The notes under the pieces: generated by a model
Seen by the model: the letters and a program-made list of their open reading frames with translations, nothing else
The model's database searches: none
Told to the model about the DNA's origin: nothing
Assembly (NCBI GenBank): GCA_945883905.1
Contig: CAMCYL010000010.1
Coordinates: 1 to 45,429, forward strand
Direction of reading: 5' to 3'
Source: Akkermansia muciniphila
GTDB lineage: Bacteria; Verrucomicrobiota; Verrucomicrobiia; Methylacidiphilales; CAMAQI01
DNA length: 45,429 nt
Program-made: the position numbers and the translations under genes
Part shown: positions 26,305-35,825 of the stretch, piece by piece
Layout of the letters: the number at the start of each line of letters is the position of its first letter
How positions within the stretch are numbered: the first letter of the stretch is position 1

Positions 26305-27558
26305 TTGACATGGTGCCGTTATGGTGTCAAATTTGAATCCAAGATGGCTCAAAACTCTCGAAAGTCTGGCTTTTCGATTCGTCGCGAAAAACGCTCCGAC
26401 GGCGTTCCCTGTTGGGTTGTTGATTTAGGTATTATTGACGGTTCTCGTCGTCGCAAAAAATTCAAAACAAAAACCGAAGCTGAAACTTTCTCTCATCAAA
26501 AGTGGATAGAAAAAGAAAACTACGGAACCGCTGCGCTCGAAATCTCGGATCAGCTTCGGATCGAAGCCAAAACAAGTGAAAAGAAATTAAACGAAGTCGG
26601 CTCTTCTCTATCCGAGGCAGTGAATTACTTCCTCAAGCATGCTCGTCCTGTCGGAGGTAAGAAACCTCTCGCACAATTGATCGAAGAGTTTTTAAAGTCT
26701 CGTACTGAATCAGGGTGTCGCGCTGAGTATTTGAGGGTTCAGGGGCATGTGATGGGAAAAGTCTCCCGACAATTTGGTGGACGTTTTATTCATGAAATCA
26801 GCCACACGGAAATTCAGGAGTGGATGCGTTCACAAAAATGGAGCGCGAGAACAAGAAAGAACTACCATAGCGATCTCCGTAATCTCTTTAATTTCGCCAT
26901 CAAGCAAGGCTATTGCCTTTTGAATCCATTAGAGCGAATTGATCCGCCGAAGCTCGATGAAGCCGCTCCCGGCATTCTCAATCCAGATCAGGTTCAAAAA
27001 CTTTTAGAAGCTGCCTCCTCCTATCGATCGGGGCAATATCTCGCATATGTCGCCATCGGACTCTTTGCCGGCTTACGATCAAGTGAGATTCAGGCTTTGG
27101 ACTGGTCGGAAATCGATTTGGAACAAAAACTAATTCACGTGAAAGGATGGAAGGCGAAAACCCGACGGCGTCGAGTGGTCGGAATTGCGGATAACCTCTT
27201 ACTCTGGCTACGCCAGATTCCGGAAAGAATAAGTCGAGTCGTTCCGCACACACCCAACATGTCCAAACATCTTTCGGCTTTGGCGCAAAAAGCTGAAATC
27301 GCTAATTACCCTAAAAACGCCCTGCGTCATTCTTTCGGATCTTATTTCCTCGCCCTTCACCGCGATGAAAATCGGACTGCCCTTGAAATGGGGAACTCTC
27401 CTCAAAAGATTTTCAGCAATTACCGTGAAGTGGTGACTCCGAAAGAGGCAAAAGACTATTGGGAAATCAAACCTCTTCCGGCTCCCGAAAACGTCCTCGA
27501 ATTTCCATCCAAACCTATTCTTCCCGAATCAAAATCAAGAGCTAAACTAAATGGATAA
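26305..27558 (+). CDS. Tyrosine recombinase (integrase)
   Basis: A 417-residue site-specific recombinase that would integrate and excise the island. It has an N-terminal arm/SAM-like core-binding region (about 95-185, with EIQEWMRSQKWSARTRKNYHSDLRNLFNFA) and a catalytic domain with Arg258 in GLFAGLRSSEIQAL, NALRHSFGSY (Arg341, His342) and Tyr373 in NYREV. His of the usual HxxR is Asn and the usual GH before the Tyr is GN; the first change is normal for this NALRHSF subfamily. The start is either 26305 or ATG 26344 (MAQNSRKSGF). It begins 30 bases from attL, as expected for an element's own integrase. Confidence 0.9.
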   Translation: MTWCRYGVKFESKMAQNSRKSGFSIRREKRSDGVPCWVVDLGIIDGSRRRKKFKTKTEAETFSHQKWIEKENYGTAALEISDQLRIEAKTSEKKLNEVGSSLSEAVNYFLKHARPVGGKKPLAQLIEEFLKSRTESGCRAEYLRVQGHVMGKVSRQFGGRFIHEISHTEIQEWMRSQKWSARTRKNYHSDLRNLFNFAIKQGYCLLNPLERIDPPKLDEAAPGILNPDQVQKLLEAASSYRSGQYLAYVAIGLFAGLRSSEIQALDWSEIDLEQKLIHVKGWKAKTRRRRVVGIADNLLLWLRQIPERISRVVPHTPNMSKHLSALAQKAEIANYPKNALRHSFGSYFLALHRDENRTALEMGNSPQKIFSNYREVVTPKEAKDYWEIKPLPAPENVLEFPSKPILPESKSRAKLNG

Positions 27559-27617
27559 AACCAGCCAATCGATTGGTAGCTTGAATAGAAGGATATTCTG
27601 AGGTAGATTTATGGCAG

Positions 27618-27830
27618 ATGAACTGGAAAGAAAACATTCAGAAATGGCGCCAACTTCCGGCCGGAGAGAAACTCCGACGCCGTTGGGAAGCCATTCCCAT
27701 GGATGTAGCCCAGAGCATGGCGTTCGAGAGGGAACCTGTGGAGATCAACCGACTTCAAGAAATACTCGACCGGATCGAGCAACCCGTTTTGTCGAAACCA
27801 CTCGCGGAATTCTCTCCTATTCGGAGTTAG
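27618..27830 (+). CDS. Small protein downstream of the integrase
   Basis: A 70-residue protein, MNWKENIQKWRQLPAGEKL.., rich in Arg, Glu and Trp, with LRRRWEAIPMDVAQSMAFEREPV in its centre. It has the style of small helical proteins carried beside integrases and restriction genes, but I cannot name a family or function. ATG 27618 follows the integrase stop by 60 bases. A 107-codon open frame on the opposite strand covers the same region and looks like its shadow. Confidence 0.5.
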   Translation: MNWKENIQKWRQLPAGEKLRRRWEAIPMDVAQSMAFEREPVEINRLQEILDRIEQPVLSKPLAEFSPIRS

Positions 27831-27984
27831 GTTAAATAGTTTCTTCAAGAGCTCTCTGGATGCGGTAAATCCGCCGTTTATAATGCCCTCAAAAAAGGGG
27901 GGAAGTTCTACTTTCTTCTCAATGAAACACAAAGCGGACTCCGTTTATTGGAATAGCGGAAATTTGTGGAAAATAGCTCTAAGT

Positions 27985-28008
27985 GGAAATAGTGGATTCC
28001 ACTTTTTA
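27985..28008. repeat. Inverted repeat AAGTGGAA...TTCCACTT
   Basis: Eight-base arms separated by eight bases that contain another GTGGA. It belongs to a 110-base AT-rich stretch before hsdR in which GTGGAA or its complement occurs about six times. A DNA-binding site for a regulator of the restriction genes is possible; no regulator gene is obvious in the island. Confidence 0.5.
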
Positions 28009-28023
28009 TTTGTGATCATGGAT

Positions 28024-28067
28024 TTTTCCATTCCACAAATCCCCTAGGGAGTTTGTGGAATGGAAAA
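28024..28067. promoter_or_regulatory. Large palindrome upstream of hsdR
   Basis: TTTTCCATTCCACAAA (28024-28039) and its exact complement TTTGTGGAATGGAAAA (28052-28067) flank TCCCCTAGGGAG, which is itself nearly self-complementary (TCCC..GGGA). The almost continuous stem of about 20 pairs ends 64 bases before ATG 28132. It could be an operator, a transcription attenuator or a cruciform-forming site. There is no adjacent U-run, so a plain terminator is less likely. Confidence 0.65.
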
Positions 28068-28131
28068 TTAGATTTCCTGTAGGGTTTTTGCTTTCAAGAT
28101 GAGGATTTCTCAGGTCTCCTATTGGCTATCC

Positions 28132-30891
28132 ATGAAACTGAATGAATCTGAAACGAGAGTGATTCTCATCGATCCGCTTTTAAAAGCTGCGGGTTGGGAT
28201 TTGAGAAATCGTGTTCAGGTTGGGCGAGAGATTCCTGTGGATGGCTATGACAAAGAGCCTTGGAATGGGATCACCGATTACTGTCTCTACGATTCTAAGG
28301 GAGATGTAATTGCCGTCGTCGAAGCTAAAAAATGCAGTCGAACGCCCCGAGATGCCGATGAGCAACTGCGGCATTATGTCACAGAGATAGCGAAACGTCA
28401 GAGCTTTGCTCCGTTCGGATTCATGTCTAACGGTCAATCGACCTACTTTTGGGAAGTGGGACAGTCAAATCCTCGTCTCATTGCTGGATTCTTCTCTTTG
28501 GTCGATCTGGAGCGACTTCGTTTTATTCGTCAGAACCAAAAGCCCCTCGAAGCGACACCAGTCAATTCGTCCATTGCAGGTCGACCTTATCAACAAGAGG
28601 CAATCAGGCGTGTGAGTGAACTCTTTTCCACCGGAAAACGTCGTGCGCTTATCGTCATGGCTACAGGCACAGGAAAAACCCGCACAACGATGGCCTTGAT
28701 CGATCTTTTTTTAAGATCTAACCAAGCCCGAAATGTCCTCTTTCTTGCTGACCGTGATGCGCTGGTGGATCAAGCCCTGACCGATGGATTTAAAACCCAC
28801 CTCCCGAATGAGCCTCGGGATCGGATTTACACTCACCAAATTGACACATCGAAGCGGCTTTTTGTGGCAACTCAGCAAACGATGAATGTCTGTTTTACCA
28901 AGTTTAGTCCCGGTTTTTTTGATCTGATTATTTTGGATGAAGCCCACCGATCCATTTTTAACCGCTTTACGGAAGTCATCGAGTATTTCGATGCCCGGAT
29001 GATTGGTCTCACCGCCACACCTGCCAACTTTATCGACCGTGACACTTTTCGGGTTTTTCAATGCGAGAACAGCACGCCAGCCTTCCTTTATACCTATGAG
29101 CAAGCGGTTAAGGACGGTTTTCTTGTCGATTTTTCGCTTTATCAGGCCCAAACGAGCTTTCAACGTACTGGAATCAAAGGAATTGATTTGGAGGAAGAAG
29201 ATCGAAATTCTTTGATCGAGCAAGGTATTGACCCGGATGCCATTGATTTTTCGGGGACAGCGATCGAAGTGGAGGTTTCCAACACGGATACCCTGCGAAA
29301 ACAAATCGAAGAGTTTCGAGAGGTTTGCATCAAAGATCAGTCTGGACAAGTCCCCGGAAAAACAATCGTCTTTGCCATGACTAAAGACCATGCCAATCGA
29401 ATCCGAGATGTTTATGAGGAGCTTTATCCGCAAGATGTCGGGATGATTTCGGTGATTACCAGCAGTACGGAAAGAGTGAGGGATGGCTCTTATGGGGATG
29501 GTCTCATTACCAAATTTAAGAAAAACGATAAACCACGCATCGCCGTCTCAGTAGATATGCTCGATACGGGACTCGATGTTCCCGAAGTGGTAAATTTGGT
29601 CTTCATGCGACCCATTCAATCCCAAATCAAACTCTGCCAGATGATTGGGCGAGGAACCCGAAATCAGGCCGCATGTCGGTTTTTTGATCGACTTCCCGAT
29701 GGAAAAAAGACGGAATTCAAAATTATCGATTTTTGGCAGAATGACTTCAGCCGAAAGGCCGATGAAAAGATTCAATCCGCTGAAATTCCCGTTTTAGTTT
29801 CGGTCTTTAACACCCGTTTGAAGATCGTTGAAACTCTCATCAACGACCCTTCTCATTCCGCTTTTAAGCAGGCAGTCAACTCGATGCGGTTTCAGATTAA
29901 ACGCATCCCTATTGATTGCTTTCCTGTAAAAAAAGTTTGGATGGAAATTGAACAAGCTTGGGATGATGGATTCTGGTTGCTTTTGACAAAGGACAAGATT
30001 GAATTTTTAAAACTCAAAGTCGCTCCGTTGCTTCGTTTTGCTCCGAATGTGGATGTTTCGGCAGAAACTTTTACCAATAAAGTGGAGCGATTTGTGCTCC
30101 AAACCGTCACGAACAAAGTCTCCCCCGAATTGCTTCAAGCTATTGCTGAGGATGTGAGCCGCTTACCTGATTACATCCTTTCCGATACCCGATTTACTGC
30201 ATCCAAAGAGCTTTGCCTTTCTCACAAGTTGGCAAAAGCAACGCCTGATGAGTTGAGCCAAGTCATCTCCAATTTTGCGTGGCAGATGAAGAATCGACGT
30301 GAGCGTCCGAGTGCATTTTTGAATATTGATCTTCCCGATTTTATTGCAGTTCGAGGCTTGATCTCTATCGGCGAAGGCGGGGAGCAAGTCTATGTCGCTG
30401 AATACAAGAAGCGAGTGGAAGAGAAAATTTTAAAAATCATTGAAACTCATCCTGCCATTGAAGCGATTCGTTTAGGAAAAGAGGTCGATGAGATTCAGCT
30501 CATTTCTTTGGAGAAAACGCTTCATGATGAACTTGCGGGTGGAGATATTCAACTGAGTCCCGCAAATATCAGACGAGCATACGGATTTAAAGTAGATAGT
30601 TTCTTGGGATTTCTGAAACATCTTCTCAATATCGACACTCTCCCTGACTATTCCGGAGTCGTCCAAAACGCCTTTACAAAATTTATCGGCAATCATCCCT
30701 TTAGTGGCGATCAAATCCGTTTTTTAAGAGCGTTGCAGGATGTTTTCCTTCAAAAAAGAAAGTTTGACCCTGCTGACCTTTACGAAGCTCCGTTGACCAG
30801 TTTCGGACGTAATGCGGCTGATCGTCTTTTTACCCCAGAAGAGATTCAAGAGATCGTGACTTTAACAGGACAACTCGCACTTGCCGCCTAA
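28132..30891 (+). CDS. hsdR: Type I restriction enzyme, R (endonuclease/translocase) subunit
   Basis: The motor and nuclease subunit of a type I system: it translocates DNA with ATP and cuts unmethylated DNA far from the target. The 919-residue protein starts at ATG 28132 (MKLNESETRVILIDPLL); an in-frame ATG at 28099 is less typical. The N-terminal nuclease has GITDYCLYD and VVEAKK (D...ExK). The SF2 helicase has MATGTGKTRT near 180, LDEAHRS near 270, GLTATPAN and QMIGRGTRN. The C-terminal third matches the EcoEI/EcoAI-type R subunit end. hsdM begins 6 bases after the stop. Confidence 0.95.
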   Translation: MKLNESETRVILIDPLLKAAGWDLRNRVQVGREIPVDGYDKEPWNGITDYCLYDSKGDVIAVVEAKKCSRTPRDADEQLRHYVTEIAKRQSFAPFGFMSNGQSTYFWEVGQSNPRLIAGFFSLVDLERLRFIRQNQKPLEATPVNSSIAGRPYQQEAIRRVSELFSTGKRRALIVMATGTGKTRTTMALIDLFLRSNQARNVLFLADRDALVDQALTDGFKTHLPNEPRDRIYTHQIDTSKRLFVATQQTMNVCFTKFSPGFFDLIILDEAHRSIFNRFTEVIEYFDARMIGLTATPANFIDRDTFRVFQCENSTPAFLYTYEQAVKDGFLVDFSLYQAQTSFQRTGIKGIDLEEEDRNSLIEQGIDPDAIDFSGTAIEVEVSNTDTLRKQIEEFREVCIKDQSGQVPGKTIVFAMTKDHANRIRDVYEELYPQDVGMISVITSSTERVRDGSYGDGLITKFKKNDKPRIAVSVDMLDTGLDVPEVVNLVFMRPIQSQIKLCQMIGRGTRNQAACRFFDRLPDGKKTEFKIIDFWQNDFSRKADEKIQSAEIPVLVSVFNTRLKIVETLINDPSHSAFKQAVNSMRFQIKRIPIDCFPVKKVWMEIEQAWDDGFWLLLTKDKIEFLKLKVAPLLRFAPNVDVSAETFTNKVERFVLQTVTNKVSPELLQAIAEDVSRLPDYILSDTRFTASKELCLSHKLAKATPDELSQVISNFAWQMKNRRERPSAFLNIDLPDFIAVRGLISIGEGGEQVYVAEYKKRVEEKILKIIETHPAIEAIRLGKEVDEIQLISLEKTLHDELAGGDIQLSPANIRRAYGFKVDSFLGFLKHLLNIDTLPDYSGVVQNAFTKFIGNHPFSGDQIRFLRALQDVFLQKRKFDPADLYEAPLTSFGRNAADRLFTPEEIQEIVTLTGQLALAA

Positions 30892-30897
30892 TCATTT

Positions 30898-32616
30898 ATG
30901 CTTACCAACACAACACTCCGCTCTCAAGTCGATTCTCTCTGGGATAAACTCTGGTCAGGGGGGCTTTCCAATCCACTCGATGCGATTGAACAGCTTTCCT
31001 TTTTACTCTTCATGAAGCGTCTGGATGAATCTGAATCAGACCGGGAACGTGCCGCCAAGCTTCGGAAGACGCCCCACAAACCGATATTTCCCAAAGAAGA
31101 TTTGCGCTGGTCGCATTGGACAAACTTAGAGGCAGGCGAATCATTAAAATTCGTCAAAGAAAAGGCATTCCCCTTCATCAAAATGCTGGGAGGCGAAGGC
31201 GGCTCTTTCGCCCAGCAAATGGAAAATGCTGAGTTTAAATTTTCAAAACCGAGCCTTTTAGTTGAAGCTTGCAAGCTGATCGATCAAATGCAGGTTTCCA
31301 GTCAAAACCAAGACGTTCAGGGAGACCTTTACGAATACCTGTTGAGCAAGCTCAACACCGCCGGAACCAACGGCCAATTCCGCACACCCCGGCATATTAT
31401 CCGGATGATGGTCAAAATGATTGACCCTCGCCCCGGCGAACGGATTTGCGACCCTGCCGCCGGAACCTGTGGTTTTCCCGTCAATGCCTATCAGCATATC
31501 CTTGAAACACACACACGTCCGGAAGACCTGACCTATGACGAAGAAGGCTACCCCCACGGACTGACAGGAACCAAGCTATCCAAGGAGCATCACCAGTTTT
31601 TGCAGACTCAAGCCATTTCCGCTTATGATAGCGATTCCGGCATGACCATGCTTCGCATTGGCTCCATGAATCTTATTTTGCATGGACTGGAAAAGCCAAA
31701 CTTCCGATATGCAGACACGCTTTCCAAGGCATTTGAAGAGGAAAAATGCTACGATGTGATTCTTGCTAATCCTCCGTTTAAGGGGGCCATTGATGCAGCT
31801 GATGTTAATCCCTCCCTGCCTGTAAAATGCAAGAAAACCGAAGTTCTTTTCCTTCACCTATTTCTGCGGCTCATGGAAAACGGCGGACGGGCGGCGGTCA
31901 TTGTGCCTGACGGTGTTTTGTTTGGCTCTAACAATGCCCATGTGGACATACGCAAGAAACTGATCGAGGAAAACCGTCTCGATGGTGTGATTTCAATACC
32001 GAGCGGTGTTTTTCGGCCTTATGCCGGGGTCAGTACCGCTGTGCTGTTTTTCACTAAAGGTGGAACCACTGAAAAGATTTGGTTTTATGACATGGAGCAC
32101 GATGGTTTTTCTCTCGATGATAAGAGGATCAAATTTCCTGAGAGTGATATTTCTGATGTTCTAGAATGCTGGAAAAATCGAAAAGAAAACAAGTTCAACC
32201 AAAAACGGACGCAACGGTTGGAGGAATTAAAAGAAAAGATTGCGCCGATGAAGTCGGAGGCGTTGAAGATTCAGGCTGAAATTCATCGCCTGACATTTGA
32301 GGCTGCGATTGCCGATGAGAAGGGGCAGGAAAAAGCACGGCAAACGCTTGAGATCGACCAGAAAAAAATGGCAGACCTCCATGAGAAAATGGCTCCTCTC
32401 CAAAAAGAGATTAATCAGCTCAATCGCCAGTTTTGGGTGACAAAAGACCTAGTGACTGCCAACAAATACGACCTCTCAGCCAGCCGCTATCGCCAGATTG
32501 AACAGGACGAAGTTTTTTACGAAAAACCGAAGGTGACGCTGGAAAGGTTGAAGCAGCTGGAAAAAGTGGCGACTGCTGAAATCGAAGAAATCCAGAGGAT
32601 GATTGCAGGTCAATAA
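30898..32616 (+). CDS. hsdM: Type I restriction-modification DNA methyltransferase (M subunit)
   Basis: An N6-adenine methyltransferase that, with HsdS, protects host DNA and also forms part of the restriction complex. It has 572 residues. The HsdM N-terminal helical domain covers about 1-130. The SAM-binding motif DPAAGTCGF begins near 185, and the catalytic NPPF is at about 291-294 (VILANPPFKGA). DGVLFGSNNAHVDIRKKLIEE and GVFRPYAGVSTAVLFFTKGG follow. A long charged coiled coil (about 430-525) lies before the conserved tail DLSASRYR. It is coupled closely with hsdR and hsdS. Confidence 0.95.
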   Translation: MLTNTTLRSQVDSLWDKLWSGGLSNPLDAIEQLSFLLFMKRLDESESDRERAAKLRKTPHKPIFPKEDLRWSHWTNLEAGESLKFVKEKAFPFIKMLGGEGGSFAQQMENAEFKFSKPSLLVEACKLIDQMQVSSQNQDVQGDLYEYLLSKLNTAGTNGQFRTPRHIIRMMVKMIDPRPGERICDPAAGTCGFPVNAYQHILETHTRPEDLTYDEEGYPHGLTGTKLSKEHHQFLQTQAISAYDSDSGMTMLRIGSMNLILHGLEKPNFRYADTLSKAFEEEKCYDVILANPPFKGAIDAADVNPSLPVKCKKTEVLFLHLFLRLMENGGRAAVIVPDGVLFGSNNAHVDIRKKLIEENRLDGVISIPSGVFRPYAGVSTAVLFFTKGGTTEKIWFYDMEHDGFSLDDKRIKFPESDISDVLECWKNRKENKFNQKRTQRLEELKEKIAPMKSEALKIQAEIHRLTFEAAIADEKGQEKARQTLEIDQKKMADLHEKMAPLQKEINQLNRQFWVTKDLVTANKYDLSASRYRQIEQDEVFYEKPKVTLERLKQLEKVATAEIEEIQRMIAGQ

Positions 32617-32618
32617 TT

Positions 32619-33800
32619 ATGGAACACATCCGGCTGACAGAAGTTTTAAAAGAACTCGAAAGTGGCGGTCGTCCAAAAGGTGGAGCTGCGGGTATTACTT
32701 CGGGAGTGTTTAGCTTTGGAGGAGAGCATATTTCAGCAGATGGAAGAGTCCTTTTTGAACCTAAAAAATATGTTCCTGAGGAATATTTTCAAGAAATGCG
32801 CCGAGGGAAAGTTTTTAAAGATGATATTTTAGTTGTTAAGGATGGAGCCACTACGGGCAAAGTAGGCTATGTAAGCTCAAATGTCCCATTGCCCGCAGCT
32901 ATTAATGAGCATGTTTTTAGGATTGCAGTCGATTCTGAAAAAGCGTTTCCGAAGTATGTCTATTATCATTTATTAAGCACTACGGGAAATCAGCAAATTC
33001 TTTTGGATTTCCGGGGGGCAACAGTCGGTGGCATTTCACAAGAATTTCCTGATTATGTAAATTTTCCGCTTCCCCCACTTCCCAAGCAAAAGCGCATTGC
33101 TGTGATTTTGGATAAAGCCGACAAACTCCGCCGCCTCCGCCGCTACGCCCTCGAAATGAGCGAAACCTTCCTCCAGTCCGTTTTTTTGGAGATGTTTGGT
33201 GATCCGGTTAGGAATGAAAAGGGGTGGGATACCTGTGAACTCGAAGAATTAGCAAGCGTGGAGCGTGGAAAGTTTACTCCCCGTCCTAGAAATGATCCTA
33301 GCTATTTCGGTGGTTCGCTCCCTTTTATTCAAACTGGAGATATTACTAATAGCAGAGGAAGACTCAGTTCATGGACACAAACATTGAACGAAAAAGGTAA
33401 AAAAGTTAGCCGATCATTTCCTCCCGGAACGGTCGTTATTGCAATCGTTGGAGCTACAATTGGTGTAACAGCAATTTTAGAAATCGAAGTTTACTGTCCT
33501 GACAGTGTTGTAGGAATTCAAACTATTCCCGAAAAAATAACCAAAGAGTATCTTGAATATTTATTGAGATTTTGGAGGCCAGTATTCCTTGCTCAAGCAC
33601 CCGAAACTGCAAGGGCAAATATCAATTTAGATACATTGCGCCCACTTCGGATTCCTACACCTCCAATGACTCTGCAAAAAAGATTCACTTGTTTGGTTTT
33701 AAAAAATAATAGTTTTCATTCAAAACAAGTGGAGGCATTACGCCAGTCCGAGCATCTTTTCCAAACCCTGCTTCACAAATTTTTCACGCAGGGGATTTGA
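32619..33800 (+). CDS. hsdS: Type I restriction-modification specificity subunit
   Basis: A 393-residue DNA-recognition subunit with two target recognition domains. TRD1 covers about 1-150 (ending GGISQEFPDYVNFPLPPLPKQKRIA), a conserved helical spacer with KADKLRRLRRYALEMSETFLQSVFLEMFGDP follows, and TRD2 runs from about 205 (CELEELASVERGKFTPRP..) with a shorter closing helix (QSEHLFQTLLHKFFTQ). The two TRDs predict a bipartite target, which cannot be read from sequence. The start is 2 bases after the hsdM stop. The gene is AT-richer than hsdM, common for hsdS and consistent with TRD exchange. Confidence 0.92.
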   Translation: MEHIRLTEVLKELESGGRPKGGAAGITSGVFSFGGEHISADGRVLFEPKKYVPEEYFQEMRRGKVFKDDILVVKDGATTGKVGYVSSNVPLPAAINEHVFRIAVDSEKAFPKYVYYHLLSTTGNQQILLDFRGATVGGISQEFPDYVNFPLPPLPKQKRIAVILDKADKLRRLRRYALEMSETFLQSVFLEMFGDPVRNEKGWDTCELEELASVERGKFTPRPRNDPSYFGGSLPFIQTGDITNSRGRLSSWTQTLNEKGKKVSRSFPPGTVVIAIVGATIGVTAILEIEVYCPDSVVGIQTIPEKITKEYLEYLLRFWRPVFLAQAPETARANINLDTLRPLRIPTPPMTLQKRFTCLVLKNNSFHSKQVEALRQSEHLFQTLLHKFFTQGI

Positions 33801-34064
33801 TATTATTCCTTCAGAAACTGATTTGCAGGAAAAATTGACGAGAACAGAGGATCAATGGACCGACAGATTAAAGCCCTCTTTTTTAACTCGGGACCGTGTA
33901 TCTGCTTTAGAAAATCCGAAATCCGACAATCATGAGTTTTCGAAAATCCTCAAACATCCTTTGCTCTGATTAAAGATTATGATTTATGGAAGAGAAATCC
34001 ATACTTTATAATAATACTGACTTACTTCATATTTGATGCAAAATGACCTAACACACAATTTTTA
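33801..34064. other. Gap between hsdS and the OLD gene, no recognised feature
   Basis: This 264-base stretch shows no convincing gene, RNA or repeat. Base composition falls from hsdS towards the AT-rich OLD gene, so one junction of the mosaic island probably lies here. Confidence 0.4.
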
Positions 34065-35467
34065 ATGAAAATTAAATCGCTTAAAATCTCGAATATACTA
34101 AGTTTCAAGCATACCAATGATTTGGCATCAGCTTCAGATATTTCATTTGAAGATAATTTAAATATAATAATTGGTGAAAATGGAGCAGGAAAATCTACTG
34201 CTTTAGAAGTAATTAACTTCCTATTCAAAAGGGTTTTATTTAAACAATACAATGTAAATCAAGACTTGTATCAAAATAGAACAAGGTTACAAAATCCCGA
34301 TAAAAAACAAATTTTATCACCGGCAAATAATGTGTCTTTTTCTGGATTTCGTCTTGGTCCAAATTGGAATTCTGAAAGTCAAGTTCAGAGAATAAGAATT
34401 TCAGTTAAACTAGATGAAATTGACATTAAAAATATTGAGAATCTTCAGAAGAATCTCGAAAAACTAACTGCTATAGGATTGTTTTATACTAATAAAACTA
34501 TAAGTACTGCCATCGGTATTCAACCCGAATACACGATGGAAGTATCTTTGGATAGGCTAACCAATAATTTTGAAGTTACAATTATAGAGGGAATGCGCGA
34601 CTTTGGATTTGAATACCTTACGGAGTATAACTTTTTCAGAGAATTAATTGATTTGTACAACTTGGAAAATCTCGAGAAACCCATCACTCAGTTATATGAG
34701 TCATTTACTTTAATTAGTAGTTATCGAAACTATCATGCCTTTAACTCCTCGATTTCTTTAAGAGACCAGCACCCTTCTCAACAGATATACACTATTAGGA
34801 CTCAGGATTTTTCTAAAAGCATAAATGCTAATGATCAATCTGAGCCGAGTATTTTTTGGTTGGTAAGACTAAGGGTTGCCGAAAAACATTTTACTTTAAT
34901 TTCTCATAAGTATTCTGAAGAAGAATGCGAGCAAATTGCTAATGATTTACCCTTTATTCAATCCATTAATAAAAGATTAAAAATTATTAATCTTGAATGT
35001 AAAATTAAACTTTTTGACCTTAGAACTTGGCAATATACATTCGAGTTTTTTGACACAAAACGAGAGAAAAGGATACTTGATATAAATAGTTTGAGTGCGG
35101 GACAAAAAGCAATTACACATCTGATCTTTGAGGCTTATGGTAGAGGGGAATTGAAAGGAGGCGTAGTAATAATCGATGAGCCAGAAATTCATCTTCACTA
35201 TCAGTTTCAAAATGAATATTTGCTAGTAATTAAAGAATTAAACAAGGAACAAAATTGCCAATATGTTTTAGTCACCCATTCCGATGCTTTAATAAATTCA
35301 TCCACTATTAATCATGTAAAAAGATTTTCTTTAGATGCTAGTGGATATACTGAGATTAAATCTCCAAATCTTTCGACTGATGAAAAAACATTAATTAAAA
35401 TCCTCGACAATACTCGTTCTACCTATGCTTTTTTTGCTAAAAAAGTACTTTTAGTAGAGGGAGATAC
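34065..35467 (+). pseudogene. OLD-family AAA+TOPRIM nuclease, N-terminal part (cut by an IS)
   Basis: The ATPase part of an overcoming-lysogenisation-defect (OLD) type nuclease. Walker A is at about residue 37 (IIIGENGAGKSTALEVINFLF), the ABC-like signature SLSAGQKA near 345, Walker B VVIIDEPEIHLH near 367 and the H-loop VTHS. The first TOPRIM motif LLVEGDT ends the part at about residue 467. At 35468 an IS3-family element begins and the frame runs only to a stop at 35483. Joining base 35467 to 36909 (one TAC copy removed) restores one frame of 616 residues with VEGDTDRFFYK across the junction. OLD proteins act in phage defence. The region is strikingly AT-rich. Confidence 0.87.
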
Positions 35468-35522
35468 TGAAGTGCTCCCCTAAATTGAGAACACCTGCTA
35501 ATATGTAAAAATGGAGGTTAGC

Positions 35523-35825
35523 ATGGCGATAAAAGAAGGAGTTAAGCGGCGTCGATTTACGGCGGAGTTTAAGGCAAAAGTGGCGTTGGAGGCGGCTAGG
35601 GAGCAGAAGACGATCAAGGGACTGGCTCAGGAGTATGGAGTTCTTCCTGTTCAAATCAGTGAATGGAAGAAGCAACTTTTGAGTCACAGTGCAGAGGTTT
35701 TTTCTGCCGGTCGAAAGAAGCAAGAAGACGACACACAAAAGCAGGAAGAGAAGCTTTACGAGCAGATCGGTCGCTTAAAAATGGAAGTGGATTTTCTCTC
35801 AAAAAAATTAGGTCCCATTCGCTAG
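35523..35825 (+). CDS. IS3-family transposase OrfA
   Basis: The DNA-binding part of the transposase, 100 residues from ATG 35523, which has a GGAGG ribosome site 6-10 bases upstream. A helix-turn-helix is seen in RRRFTAEFKAKVALEAAREQKTIKGLAQEYGVLPVQISEWKKQLL, and a leucine-zipper-like helix near the end. The run of seven A at 35801-35807 lies near its 3' end; slippage by -1 there would fuse it to OrfB, as in other IS3 elements. Confidence 0.9.
   Translation: MAIKEGVKRRRFTAEFKAKVALEAAREQKTIKGLAQEYGVLPVQISEWKKQLLSHSAEVFSAGRKKQEDDTQKQEEKLYEQIGRLKMEVDFLSKKLGPIR

Noticed and set aside
27609-27932. A 107-codon minus-strand open frame
   Set aside because: It overlaps the more protein-like 70-codon frame on the plus strand (27618-27830), and its sequence looks like the complement of that gene. 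Not certain.
28711-29433. A 240-codon minus-strand open frame
   Set aside because: Antisense to the helicase core of hsdR; no motif of its own.
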